This document shows, piece after piece, positions 26,838 to 35,732 of a DNA stretch of 64,000 nt. The number at the start of each line of letters is the position of its first letter. The stretch's first letter is position 1. Both the position numbers and the translations under genes were made by a program. Under the pieces are notes generated by a model. The model did not search any database. It was given only the letters and a program-made list of their open reading frames with translations, and was not told the DNA's origin. The DNA comes from Rhizobium sp. ZPR4. Its GTDB lineage: Bacteria > Pseudomonadota > Alphaproteobacteria > Rhizobiales > Rhizobiaceae. Location of the stretch: contig NZ_CP157969.1 in assembly GCF_040215725.1 (NCBI RefSeq), forward strand, positions 1,178,001-1,242,000. The letters are read 5' to 3'.

Positions 26838-26863
26838 GATAGGTTCATGCAAATTACCCTATC
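26838..26863. promoter_or_regulatory. Inverted repeat in the LysR/alcohol dehydrogenase promoter
   Basis: GATAGG-N14-CCTATC is a dyad in the 157-base divergent region. ATATTAATAT, a 10-bp palindrome, lies just upstream at 26820-26829. LysR proteins bind dyads between divergent genes, so this is a candidate site. The long spacer makes it less certain. Confidence 0.3.
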
Positions 26864-26896
26864 TAATCCGATGGATCGAGCAATGCTATCTGATCT

Positions 26897-26929
26897 CCCG
26901 ATCACGAAACAATCGGGCGCAATGCGCCC
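26897..26929 (+). promoter_or_regulatory. Overlapping hairpins in the alcohol dehydrogenase leader
   Basis: CCCGAT (26897-26902) can pair with ATCGGG (26912-26917). GGGCGC (26915-26920) can pair with GCGCCC (26924-26929) around an AAT loop. The two stems share the GGG at 26915-26917 and so are mutually exclusive. They lie 18-51 bases before the start codon and could affect translation. No protein or ligand is known to bind them. Confidence 0.3.
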
Positions 26930-26947
26930 CCGACGAGAGACCATGCC

Positions 26948-27964
26948 ATGCTTGGAACAGTCCTTCATGCCCCCGGTGACATTCGTTGCGAGGAAGTCCC
27001 GGAACCAAAGATCCTCAAGCCGACTGATGCCATCATCAAGCTCTCTGCATCCTGTGTCTGCGGCTCCGATCTCTGGCCGTACCGCGGCATCCAGGCGGTG
27101 ACCGGGCCACAGCATATGGGGCACGAATACTGCGGGGTCGTCGTGGAGGTCGGCAGTGAGGTGAAGACGATCCGGCCGGCCCAGTTCGTCGTCGGCTCGT
27201 TCTGTCTTTCGGACAACACATGCCCGCACTGCCGGTTTGGCTTTCAGTCGTCTTGCGAACATCGCGAGTTCATGTCTGCGGCCCAGGCACCCTATGCACG
27301 GATTGCGCTTGCCGACGGAACCCTGGTTGCGACCGATACCATGCCGTCGGATGATCTGATCCCAAGCCTTCTTGCTGCCTCGGATGTTTTGGGCACGGGT
27401 TGGTATGCGGCAGATGCGGCACGCGTTGCTCCGGGTTGTACGGCCGTCGTGGTCGGCGACGGCGCTGTCGGTCTCATGGGCGTGCTCTCCGCCAAGCAGA
27501 TGGGCGCTGGGCGCATCATTGCCATGAGCCGCCACAAGCAACGCCAGGAACTTGCCCTCGAATATGGCGCGACCGACATCGTCACCGAGCGCGGCGATGC
27601 AGGCGTGGCGAAGATCAAGGAACTGACTGCAGGGGTCGGAGCTGATTCCGTTCTTGAATGCGTCGGTACCCAGGAATCCATGCTGCAGGCAATCAATAGC
27701 GCCCGACCCGGCGGCTCGATCGGCTATGTCGGCGTTCCGCATGGCGTCGAGCTCGACGGGCAGATGCTGTTCTTCCAGCAGAAGAACCTGCTCGGCGGCC
27801 CGGCTCCTGTGCGTCGCTTCCTTCCCCACCTCATCGATCTCATCATGACCCGTCAGATCAATCCCGGAAAGGTCTTCGATCTGGCGGTTCCGCTTGCCGA
27901 TGTCGCGCATGGTTACAAGGCCATGGATGAGCGCCGCGCCATCAAGGCGCTGCTCAGAATGTGA
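26948..27964 (+). CDS. Zinc-dependent alcohol dehydrogenase (MDR superfamily)
   Basis: A 338-aa enzyme oxidising an alcohol or reducing an aldehyde with NAD(P). The catalytic zinc ligands are visible in SCVCGSDLWPYRG and MGHEYCGVV. The structural zinc loop is SDNTCPHCRFGFQSSCEH, one cysteine short of the usual four in tight spacing. The cofactor motif is VVVGDGAVGLMGVLSAKQMGA. It resembles the IMP-dehydrogenase-like/glutathione-independent zinc ADHs often induced under a LysR regulator. Its divergent LysR neighbour and the MFS gene downstream suggest a small detoxification unit. Confidence 0.88.
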   Translation: MLGTVLHAPGDIRCEEVPEPKILKPTDAIIKLSASCVCGSDLWPYRGIQAVTGPQHMGHEYCGVVVEVGSEVKTIRPAQFVVGSFCLSDNTCPHCRFGFQSSCEHREFMSAAQAPYARIALADGTLVATDTMPSDDLIPSLLAASDVLGTGWYAADAARVAPGCTAVVVGDGAVGLMGVLSAKQMGAGRIIAMSRHKQRQELALEYGATDIVTERGDAGVAKIKELTAGVGADSVLECVGTQESMLQAINSARPGGSIGYVGVPHGVELDGQMLFFQQKNLLGGPAPVRRFLPHLIDLIMTRQINPGKVFDLAVPLADVAHGYKAMDERRAIKALLRM

Positions 27965-28070
27965 GGAACAGGCCATGAAAGAGAGACAACTCATCGCGGC
28001 AGCAAGCGTCTCCGTCACCATCGAGACTATCCGCTGAGCAGCCCGTTCTGAGCAACTTTGGACAATTGAC

Positions 28071-29246
28071 ATGGAAACTACCTATGACCGCGCCGTCGAG
28101 CGTGCGGCCAGCCCATGGGCTGCGGTCATCTGCATGACGCTGATGACCTTCACCCTCGTTGCTTCTGAGTTTCTGCCCGTCAGCCTGCTAACACCGATTG
28201 CTGACGAGCTTGGCATTACTGCGGGTCAGGCGGGCCAGGCGATTTCCGTTTCGGGGTTTTTCGCGGTCGTCACCAGCCTGTTCAGCAACACGGTGCTGTG
28301 GCGGCTGGATCGCCGAACGGTGGTCCTGTCCTATACGATCGTGATGGTGCTCTCGGGTCTGGCGATCACGTTCGCGCCCAATTATCTCGTCTTCATGTTC
28401 GGCCGCGCGCTGATCGGCATCGCGATCGGCGGTTTCTGGTCCCCGTCCACCTCCATCGTCGCGCGTATCGCTGCCGAACAGGATGTTCCAAAGGCGCTTG
28501 CCACGTTGCAGGGCGGGACTGCTCTGGCCACGGTCATCGCTCAGCCGCTGGGAAGCTTCCTCGGCGGGCTGATAGGCTGGCGCGGTGCCTTCTTCATCGT
28601 CGTTCCGGTCGGCATCATCGCCTTCGTCTGGCAGATTTTCGCCTTGCCGCGGATGCCTGGCGGTCCGACGAATACCGGGAGCAGCCCGCTCGGACTGCTG
28701 CGAAACCGCATCTTTGCTATCAACATGGCGGCCATGTCCTTGTTCTTCATGGGCCAGTTCGCACTGTCGACCTATCTTCGACCGGTCCTTGGAGACGTAA
28801 CAAGGCTCGATGTGAACGAACTGTCGGTCGTTCTCCTCGGCATCGGCCTCTTTGGCCTGCTGAGCACCTTCTTGATCGGTTTCCTGCTGCGAGCGCATCT
28901 GGGTGCCGTCCTCGTCGGGTTCCCTGCGGCGCTCGCTGCGGTCGCTCTGCTGCTGATCCCGCTGGCACCCTCGGGTATTGCGATCGCTGCACTCCTCTGC
29001 CTGTTCGGGTTCTTTGTCACGCCCATTCCCGTGGCCTGGAACACATGGATGACCCGCACCATTCCTGACAAACTCGAGGCGGGTGGTGGACTGCTGGTGG
29101 CGCTGATCCAGGCGGCAATTACCGCAGGTGCCTTCACAGGCGGGATACTGTTCGACGGTATCGGCTGGTGGAGCGCATTCGCCTATAGCGGTGTTCTGTT
29201 TCTGTCGGCCGCTATCATTCCGTTCATCGCAAGACGGACCGACTGA
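28071..29246 (+). CDS. MFS transporter (AraJ/DHA1-type exporter)
   Basis: A 391-aa inner-membrane protein with twelve predicted helices. It contains the helix-2/3 region SNTVLWRLDRRTVVLSYTI and the motif-C-like GGTALATVIAQPLGSFLGGL, typical of drug or sugar exporters of the AraJ group. It lies 106 bases after the dehydrogenase in the same direction. That gap holds a 20-codon frame at 27975-28037 with a GAGGA upstream that I do not call a gene. Substrate unknown. Confidence 0.85.
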   Translation: METTYDRAVERAASPWAAVICMTLMTFTLVASEFLPVSLLTPIADELGITAGQAGQAISVSGFFAVVTSLFSNTVLWRLDRRTVVLSYTIVMVLSGLAITFAPNYLVFMFGRALIGIAIGGFWSPSTSIVARIAAEQDVPKALATLQGGTALATVIAQPLGSFLGGLIGWRGAFFIVVPVGIIAFVWQIFALPRMPGGPTNTGSSPLGLLRNRIFAINMAAMSLFFMGQFALSTYLRPVLGDVTRLDVNELSVVLLGIGLFGLLSTFLIGFLLRAHLGAVLVGFPAALAAVALLLIPLAPSGIAIAALLCLFGFFVTPIPVAWNTWMTRTIPDKLEAGGGLLVALIQAAITAGAFTGGILFDGIGWWSAFAYSGVLFLSAAIIPFIARRTD

Positions 29247-29361
29247 TTGGGGGCAGATGGTTAGGTCGTGACCGGCCCTACGATGTGCGCCTGGATCACA
29301 AGCCCGGCCGACAGGCCACGCCGGGCGCGTCTTCCACTATTCAGGCCGTGGTCGATATCAG

Positions 29362-30003
29362 CTATGTCTGCAAAATATGCCTGCGGGTCAGCTCCTTGAG
29401 CACATCGACGTCGCGCTTCTCTATCGCGTCGATCATCTGTTGGTGCTCGCGGCCGGACTGCTCGATGCGGGCTCGGGTGCGCCATTGCGACACCGGCGCC
29501 GACGAGGTGCGCTGACGGATTTCGGTGATGAGCTCGACAAGCTCCTGGTTTCCTGCAAGCACCAGCAAATAGCGGTGAAACGCCAGGTTGGCTTCATAAA
29601 GTTCGAGCATGGTGCCATTGAGCACCAGATCGTCGAAGCGCGAAGCTAGCGCGCGCAAATTGGCAATATCCGCATCGCCGGCATTGGCGACAATGCGATC
29701 GCTGATCGCCACTTCGAGGATCACGCGGATATCGCTCACTTCCTGGGCGCGGCGCCCATCCTGCTCGTGCACGTGATAGCCGCGATTGGGAATATGCTCG
29801 ACAAGCCGCTTCTGCACGAGGCGGTCGAGCGCGCGCCGCACCTGCGGCCTCGTACAGTTGTAGCGGCGCTCCAGATCGATCTGCTTCAGCCATGTTCCGG
29901 GTGGGAGCCTGCCCGCGAGGATGTCCTGGAGGATAAGCTCGGTCACGTCGGGCGCCTCTCCCTCGTGTGACGACGCTGCCGCTTCAGCTTCCAGCGAGTT
30001 CAT
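29362..30003 (-). CDS. GntR-family (FCD domain) transcriptional regulator
   Basis: The protein (213 aa from 30003) has an N-terminal winged helix (LPPGTWLKQIDLERRYNC, TRPQVRRALDRLVQKRLVEH, then IPNRGYHV) and an FCD domain with NLAFHRYLLVLAGNQELV and GREHQQMIDAIEKRD. The ATG at 30003 has GGGAGAG close upstream; an ATG at 30054 would add 17 residues without a good ribosome-binding site. It is divergent from the amidohydrolase and amino-acid importer operon. The 18-bp palindrome in the divergent promoter is its likely operator. Confidence 0.85.
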   Translation of the reverse strand: MNSLEAEAAASSHEGEAPDVTELILQDILAGRLPPGTWLKQIDLERRYNCTRPQVRRALDRLVQKRLVEHIPNRGYHVHEQDGRRAQEVSDIRVILEVAISDRIVANAGDADIANLRALASRFDDLVLNGTMLELYEANLAFHRYLLVLAGNQELVELITEIRQRTSSAPVSQWRTRARIEQSGREHQQMIDAIEKRDVDVLKELTRRHILQT

Positions 30004-30132
30004 GCAGCTCTCCCAGACCTTCCCAAGTTGGCGATGACTATCATAGCTCCGCATTTTTCAACAACGACGCTCGTTATCCTTGCTGAAAAAATATCCATGC
30101 TCATCTCTTGCGCATCCGTTTTTATTGGCACA

Positions 30133-30150
30133 TAAATTGGTACCAATTTA
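30133..30150. promoter_or_regulatory. Perfect 18-bp palindrome, probable GntR operator
   Basis: TAAATTGGTACCAATTTA is a perfect palindrome 32 bases before the amidohydrolase start. It lies between a -35-like TTGGCA (30125-30130) and a -10-like TAGTAT (30149-30154), so a bound repressor would block the promoter. FCD-type GntR proteins bind short dyads of this kind. Confidence 0.65.
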
Positions 30151-30181
30151 GTATCCATTATATGAGGCGGATGGCAAGTCC

Positions 30182-31606
30182 ATGCAAAATTCTGATGCGG
30201 TCTGGGACATCGTTGAAAAGAAAAGCGCCGAGTTCTTCGCGCTCAGCGATCGGATCTGGGACATTCCGGAAACGAATTACCTGGAATACCGATCCGCCGA
30301 AGAACATGCTGAGATGCTTGAGCGCCAGGGGTTTCGCGTCGAGCGCGGCATCGCCGGCCTGCCGACGGCTGTCATGGGCGAGGCTGGCGAAGACGGCCCG
30401 GTCATCGCGATCCTCGGCGAGTTCGACGCGCTGCCGGGATTGAGCCAGGAGGCCGGCGTTGCAGAGGAGCGGCCGCTGATAGATGGCGGCAATGGCCATG
30501 GTTGTGGCCATAACATGCTGGGCGCCGGCTCGATGCTTGCCGCAGCCGCAGTCAAGGATTTCCTTGCTGAAAACGGTCTGAAGGGCAGGGTGCGCTACTA
30601 CGGCTGCCCGGCCGAGGAAGGCGGTTCTTCCAAGGGCTTCATGGTCCGCGCCGGCGTTTTCGACGATGTCGATATCGCGATTTCCTGGCATCCAGCGGCG
30701 TTTGCCGGCGTCAACAATCCTATCTCGCTTGCCTGCAACGAGATCAATTTTCATTTTTCCGGCCGTGCCTCGCACGCCTCGGCCACGCCCCATCTCGGCC
30801 GCAGCGCGCTGGATGCAGTCGAGCTCATGAATGTCGGCGTCAACTACATGCGCGAGCACATGCCGTCGACGGCACGCATCCATTATGCTGTCACCGATAC
30901 CGGTGGTGCGGCGCCGAATGTAGTGCAGGCGCGCGCCACCGTGCGCTATCTCGTGCGGGCACGGACCCTGCCGGAGCTTCTCTTGCTGGTCGCCCGCGTC
31001 AAGAAAGTTGCCGACGGTGCTGCCTTGATGACGGAGACGACGGTCCGCAGCGAGATCATCAGCGGCGACGCCAATCTCGTCGGCAATACACCGCTCGAGG
31101 AATGCATGTTCTCGCAGCTGGATCGGCTCGGACCGCCCGTGTTTGACGACGCAGATCGCGAGACGGCGCGGAAGTTCCAGCAGACGTTCAGTGCGGAGGA
31201 TATTGCCGCTTCCTACGGCCGTTTTGCGCTGAAGCCGAAGAAGGGCCAGGCGCTCTGCGAGGAAATCTTTCCGTTGAACGCGGGCGACGGCACGCTGGTC
31301 GGTTCAACCGATGTAGGCACGGTCAGCTGGGTCGTCCCGACCGTGCAGATGCGCGGCGCCACCTATGCGATCGGCACGCCCGGCCACTCCTGGCAGCTCG
31401 TCGCGCAGGGCAAGCTGCCGGTTGCTCACAAAGGCACCGAACATGCGGCCAAGGTGATGGCGAGCACGGCCGCCGAACTCATCCGCAATCCCGCGCTCAT
31501 CGCCGCTGCCAAGGAAGATCACAAGGCACGGCTTGAGGGCACGCCCTTCGTCAATCCGATCCCGGACGATGTCGAGCCGCCGCTGCCGGAGAAGGCCAAT
31601 GGCTGA
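30182..31606 (+). CDS. M20-family amidohydrolase, aminobenzoyl-glutamate utilisation B (AbgB)-like
   Basis: A 474-aa metallo-amidohydrolase. The metal-binding stretches are GNGHGCGHNMLGAGSM near residue 103 and YGCPAEEGGSSKGFMVRAGV near residue 140, followed by the dimerisation domain (FHFSGRASHASATPHLGR). This matches AbgB, which with AbgA hydrolyses p-aminobenzoyl-glutamate, and related enzymes acting on N-acyl amino acids and plant auxin conjugates. No AbgA partner is present; the next gene, an M28-type protein, overlaps it by 8 bases. The substrate is probably an amino-acid conjugate imported by the downstream transporter. Confidence 0.85.
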   Translation: MQNSDAVWDIVEKKSAEFFALSDRIWDIPETNYLEYRSAEEHAEMLERQGFRVERGIAGLPTAVMGEAGEDGPVIAILGEFDALPGLSQEAGVAEERPLIDGGNGHGCGHNMLGAGSMLAAAAVKDFLAENGLKGRVRYYGCPAEEGGSSKGFMVRAGVFDDVDIAISWHPAAFAGVNNPISLACNEINFHFSGRASHASATPHLGRSALDAVELMNVGVNYMREHMPSTARIHYAVTDTGGAAPNVVQARATVRYLVRARTLPELLLLVARVKKVADGAALMTETTVRSEIISGDANLVGNTPLEECMFSQLDRLGPPVFDDADRETARKFQQTFSAEDIAASYGRFALKPKKGQALCEEIFPLNAGDGTLVGSTDVGTVSWVVPTVQMRGATYAIGTPGHSWQLVAQGKLPVAHKGTEHAAKVMASTAAELIRNPALIAAAKEDHKARLEGTPFVNPIPDDVEPPLPEKANG

Positions 31607-33275
31607 GGCCGGTCTGAAGCCCGATAGCGCGCGCTTGATGGCGCATATCGGCGAATTCGCGCGCCGCGTAAAGCTGTCTGGAACGGCCGAGGAGCTGGAG
31701 AGTTTCCGCTATCTCCAGGCTGAGATGGATGGCTTTGGTTATCGCACACAGCTTCTGTCGCACGACGCTTTCATCAGTCTGCCAGGTTTCGCCAGGGTCG
31801 AGATCGACGGCGGAAGCCTTCGGTGTATCACACATTCCATGTCGGTCTCGACATCAGCAGCAGGGGTAACTGGCAAGCTCATCCACGTCGGCGAAGGAAC
31901 CGAAGCCGATTTCGCAGGCAAGGATGTTGCAGGCAAGATCGTTCTGGTCGATGGTATCGCGACCGAGGAAGTGGCCGCTCTTGCGAGTGCTTTCGGCGCT
32001 CTTGGCGAACTTCACATCAGCCCGAACGAGCATCTTTACGAGATGTGTGTCTCGCCGGTCTGGGGCAGTCCGTCGCAACATACGCGCCACAAGCTGCCAA
32101 CGACAGTCATCTGCTCGATCGCGAAGGACGATGGCGATCGCCTGCGCGAAAGGCTTGCATGCGGAGAAACCGTGGCTGCAACGCTGTGCGCGGACGTCGA
32201 TACGGGTTGGCGCAAGACGCCGCTGCTTGTTGCCGAGCTTCAGCCGAAAGGCGACGATGCGCCTTTCGTCCTTTTTTCCGGCCATCATGATACCTGGCAT
32301 TTCGGGGTCATGGACAATGGCGGTGCCAACGCGACGATGCTTGAGGCGGCGCGCCTGCTCGCGCTTCGTGCGGCCGAGTGGCGCCGGGGCTTGCGCATAT
32401 GCTTCTGGTCCGGTCATTCGCATGGCCGCTATTCCGGCTCCGCCTGGTATGCGGACGAGTATTTCGATGAACTCGATCGCCGCTGCGCCGTCCATGTCAA
32501 TGTCGATTCCACCGGCGGCGAGGGCGCGACCGTCCTCACCAATTCCGGCGTGATCGACGAACTCAGGCCTTTGGCGGCGGATGTGATCGGGCGCGTGACC
32601 GGACAGAAACATGCCGGCAGGCGTCATGGCCGTGCGGCGGATCAATCCTTCTGGGGCGTCGGCATCCCTTCGATGTTCGGCAGCCTCAGCCATCAGCCGC
32701 CAGGTCCGGTCAAGATGCTGACGGCGCTCGGGTGGTGGTGGCATACGCCGCACGACACTGCGGAGCATATCGATCCGGACAATCTTTGCCGAGACACGAC
32801 GATTGTTCTCGAGGTTCTCTGGCGGCTGTTGACGTCACCTGTCCTGCCGCTGGACTACACTCAATATGCCGCCTCTCTCGGCGAACAGATCGGGCAATTG
32901 CAGGCAGCGCTTTCCGGCCGTCTCGATATTTCCGGCCTGTCCCAAGCCATCGAAGACCTGCGCGTCAATGCAAATTTGCTTCTGCAGGTGCAGGACCCCA
33001 CGCCGGAAAGGGGAGCGCGGGTCGATGCCTCGCTGATGCGTGCCGGGCGGTATCTGGTGCCGCTGAATTATACCAGCGGTGAACGCTTCCATCCCGATTC
33101 CGCGCTCCCACACGTCGCCTGGCCATCTCTGGAAGGGCTGCGCGCGCTGGCGAGACTGGGCGAGGGGGCGGCGGACACCGCCTTTTACGTCGTTCATGCG
33201 CGTCAGACGAGAAATCGCGTCGCTCATACATTGCGAGAAGCCAATGCGGCGCTGCAGAGGGCTCTGGAGGACTGA
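31599..33275 (+). CDS. M28-family peptidase-like protein with PA domain
   Basis: A 558-aa protein without a signal peptide. Residues about 85-205 form a protease-associated insert (GKLIHVGEGTEADFAGKDVA and GKIVLVDGIA). The M28 core follows with SGHHDTWHFGVMDNGGANAT, VHVNVDSTGGEG and WWHTPHDTAEHID, which supply metal ligands. At the position where M28 peptidases carry the catalytic Glu pair, the sequence reads FWSGHSHGRYSGS, so the usual general base is not apparent. It may be a divergent hydrolase or a binding protein. The start at 31599 lies inside the end of the amidohydrolase gene. Confidence 0.75.
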   Translation: MAEAGLKPDSARLMAHIGEFARRVKLSGTAEELESFRYLQAEMDGFGYRTQLLSHDAFISLPGFARVEIDGGSLRCITHSMSVSTSAAGVTGKLIHVGEGTEADFAGKDVAGKIVLVDGIATEEVAALASAFGALGELHISPNEHLYEMCVSPVWGSPSQHTRHKLPTTVICSIAKDDGDRLRERLACGETVAATLCADVDTGWRKTPLLVAELQPKGDDAPFVLFSGHHDTWHFGVMDNGGANATMLEAARLLALRAAEWRRGLRICFWSGHSHGRYSGSAWYADEYFDELDRRCAVHVNVDSTGGEGATVLTNSGVIDELRPLAADVIGRVTGQKHAGRRHGRAADQSFWGVGIPSMFGSLSHQPPGPVKMLTALGWWWHTPHDTAEHIDPDNLCRDTTIVLEVLWRLLTSPVLPLDYTQYAASLGEQIGQLQAALSGRLDISGLSQAIEDLRVNANLLLQVQDPTPERGARVDASLMRAGRYLVPLNYTSGERFHPDSALPHVAWPSLEGLRALARLGEGAADTAFYVVHARQTRNRVAHTLREANAALQRALED

Positions 33276-33337
33276 CGCTCCGCGAATACCAAACATGACA
33301 AAAGGCCGCCCAAGCGGTCGAAAAGGGGAACTAAATT

Positions 33338-34192
33338 ATGGAAAACAGAAAAATACTTGCTGCCGTATTCGGCGCGATCGCCTTTCTTGCTCCGCTGACC
33401 GCCCGTGCAAAGGACTGGACCCAGGTGAAGGTCGGCATCGAAGGAGCATTCCCGCCGTGGAACCTGATGGATTCGAGCGGCAAGCTTGCCGGCTTCGACG
33501 TTGATCTCATCAATGATCTTTGCAAGCGCGCCAAGGTCGATTGCGAACTGATCGCCGGCGAATGGAACGCGATGATCCCAAGTCTGAATGCCGGCAAATT
33601 CGATCTGGTGATGACGCTCGGCATCAACGAGAAGCGCAAGCAGGTGGTCGATTTTACCGTGCCCTATGCAAGTGGCGTTGCGAGCTTCCTGCTTCTGAAG
33701 GATGGGCCGGTTTCCGTATTGCCGATGACCGGCGAGCGGTTGAACCTGAACGACAAGGCAAAGGCCGATCCGCTGATGGCGGAGATCGGCAAAGCGCTGA
33801 AGGGCAAGACGGTCGGCGTTGTTCAGTCGACCAGCCAGGAGCAATTGATCAACGCCTACTTCGGATCCGACGTGACGGTGCGCGCCTATAAGAGTTCTGG
33901 AGAGCGCGATCTCGACCTGAAGGCGGGCCGTGTCGATGCCGGATTCGATAGCGGCGTCTACGAAACCTCCGTGCTCGGTAAGCCTGGCAACGACGATCTG
34001 ATGATGTCGGGTCCCTTGGTGAAGGGGGCGATGCTGGCAACGGAAGTTGCTCTCGGCATGCGCAAGGGCGAAACCGATCTGAAGGCGAAATTCGACGACG
34101 CCATCAAGCAGGCCGCCAAGGATGGCACGATCAAGCAGCTCTCCGAAAAATGGAGCAAGATCGACCTCACGCCGACCTTCGACGCCAATTGA
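33338..34192 (+). CDS. Polar amino-acid ABC transporter substrate-binding protein (first of two)
   Basis: A Sec signal peptide (KILAAVFGAIAFLAPLTARA) precedes a family-3 (ArgT/HisJ-type) binding protein, 284 aa in all. Motifs are VGIEGAFPPWNLMDSSGKLA and GFDVDLINDLCKRAKVDCEL, and SLNAGKFDLVMTLGINEKRK. The Asp and aromatic residues in the first stretch are those that cradle amino-acid substrates. It is 62 bases after the M28-like gene and belongs to the same transport unit as the two permeases and the ATPase. Confidence 0.88.
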   Translation: MENRKILAAVFGAIAFLAPLTARAKDWTQVKVGIEGAFPPWNLMDSSGKLAGFDVDLINDLCKRAKVDCELIAGEWNAMIPSLNAGKFDLVMTLGINEKRKQVVDFTVPYASGVASFLLLKDGPVSVLPMTGERLNLNDKAKADPLMAEIGKALKGKTVGVVQSTSQEQLINAYFGSDVTVRAYKSSGERDLDLKAGRVDAGFDSGVYETSVLGKPGNDDLMMSGPLVKGAMLATEVALGMRKGETDLKAKFDDAIKQAAKDGTIKQLSEKWSKIDLTPTFDAN

Positions 34193-34272
34193 GCGCTCGT
34201 GCAACCATCGTTCCTGGCCGAGGCTAAGACCATGACATCCGTTGCTGAAATCCACCCTTCCGGATCGACCGC

Positions 34273-34992
34273 ATGAACCAGCCAACCTTATTCGAGCTTG
34301 CCGGCTTCGGCCCGGATGGCTGGGGTCATGCTCTTCTGGCAGGCGCCTGGATGACCATTCTTGTCGCGATCGCCGGCTATGCAGTCGGTGCCTGCATCGG
34401 AACGCTCGGTGCATGGGGCAAGATCGCCGGTAATCGCTTTGCACGGGCCACGGCGGACGCCTATACGACGGTTCTTCGCGGCATCCCCGATCTATTGGTC
34501 ATCTATCTCTTCTATTTCGGCGGCAGTGCGGTCGTTACGGCGATCGGCAAGCTGTTCGGGGCGGAAGGTTTTCTCGGCTTTCCGGGCTTCCTGGCCGGTT
34601 CCCTTGCTGTTGGTGTCACGTCCGGTGCGCAGTTCACCGAAGTGCTGCGTGGCGGGTTCAAGGCCGTGCATCCCGGCGAGATCGAGGCTGCCATTGCTTG
34701 CGGAATGCCGCGCTGGCTGCGGCTGCGCCGGATTATCGCGCCGCTGACCCTGCGGCATGCGCTGCCGGGGCTCGGCAACGTCTGGCAGGTCGTCCTCAAG
34801 GAGTCGGCGCTGGTCTCGATCACCGGCGTTGCCGAATTACTGCGCCAGGCGCAGGTCGGCGCAGGCTCCACGGGACTGCCGTTCGATTTCTACCTGATCG
34901 CAGGGGTGATCTATCTGATGATCTCGACCTTTTCCAGCCTCATCATCCAGCAGGCCGAGCGGCATCTGTCGCGCGGAGTGAGGAAACGCTGA
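34273..34992 (+). CDS. Polar amino-acid ABC transporter permease (HisQ type)
   Basis: A 239-aa inner-membrane permease with about five helices. It has the PAAT signature YTTVLRGIPDLLVIYLFYFG and the EAA loop EIEAAIACGMPRWLRLRRII. It pairs with the following HisM-type permease; the stop and the next ATG share one base. An 80-base gap separates it from the binding-protein gene. Confidence 0.9.
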   Translation: MNQPTLFELAGFGPDGWGHALLAGAWMTILVAIAGYAVGACIGTLGAWGKIAGNRFARATADAYTTVLRGIPDLLVIYLFYFGGSAVVTAIGKLFGAEGFLGFPGFLAGSLAVGVTSGAQFTEVLRGGFKAVHPGEIEAAIACGMPRWLRLRRIIAPLTLRHALPGLGNVWQVVLKESALVSITGVAELLRQAQVGAGSTGLPFDFYLIAGVIYLMISTFSSLIIQQAERHLSRGVRKR

Positions 34993-35732
34993 TGGATTGG
35001 CAGTTCCTTGAAGAGACTTTTGTGAGCCTTGTCGCGGCGATTCCGTTGACGATCGAACTTGCGGTAACGTCGATCTGCCTCGGCGCCATCCTGGCGTTGC
35101 TCCTGGCGCTTGCTCGCCTGTCGGGTTTCACCGTCCTCGACTGGTTTGCCAGGCTCTATGTCTTTGTCTTTCGCGGTACGCCGCTGCTCGTGCAGATCTT
35201 CCTGATCTACTATGGCCTCGGTCAGTTCCCCGCCATCCGCCACAGCATTTTCTGGCCGTTCCTGCGCGATCCCTATTGGTGCGCCGTCCTGGCGCTGACG
35301 TTGAATACTGCAGCCTATGCCAGCGAAATCATCCGTGGCGGCCTGCTGTCCGTCCCGCACGGACAGGTGGAGGCTGCGCGCGCCTGCGGTATGCATCGTC
35401 TCATGATGTTCCGGCGCATCATCCTGCCGCTTGCCATCCGTCAGGCCCTGCCGGGCTATGGCAACGAGATGATCTCGATGGTGAAGGCGACATCGCTTGC
35501 CTCGATCATCACGCTGATGGAAGTCACAGGCGTTGCGGCGAAGATCATTTCGGAGACCTACCGCGCCATCGAGGTCTTCGTCGTCTCAGGCGCCATCTAT
35601 CTCGCGATCAATTTCGTGCTGACACGCCTCATCCAGCTCGCCGAATACCGGCTCAGCCCGCATCTGCGCCCGCCTGTTCCGGTGACGCACGATACCGCCG
35701 CTGTGGCGGCCCCCGTAGGAGATCCGCAATGA
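34992..35732 (+). CDS. Polar amino-acid ABC transporter permease (HisM type)
   Basis: A 246-aa permease beginning [19 protein letters not shown]. It shows the PAAT family stretch [20 protein letters not shown] and the EAA loop [20 protein letters not shown]. The start at 34992 overlaps the previous stop (TGATG); the frame is open far upstream inside the other permease gene but that part has no coding resemblance. It overlaps the ATPase gene by 4 bases. Confidence 0.9.
   Translation: MDWQFLEETFVSLVAAIPLTIELAVTSICLGAILALLLALARLSGFTVLDWFARLYVFVFRGTPLLVQIFLIYYGLGQFPAIRHSIFWPFLRDPYWCAVLALTLNTAAYASEIIRGGLLSVPHGQVEAARACGMHRLMMFRRIILPLAIRQALPGYGNEMISMVKATSLASIITLMEVTGVAAKIISETYRAIEVFVVSGAIYLAINFVLTRLIQLAEYRLSPHLRPPVPVTHDTAAVAAPVGDPQ

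Noticed and set aside
27975..28037. 20-codon frame with a GAGGA upstream between the dehydrogenase and MFS genes
   Set aside because: Too short to judge and the peptide has no feature; it could be a leader peptide, but there is no supporting structure.
26663..28072. Open frame of 469 codons on the minus strand
   Set aside because: It runs antisense through the alcohol dehydrogenase and into the LysR gene; no motif is visible and the sense genes are convincing.
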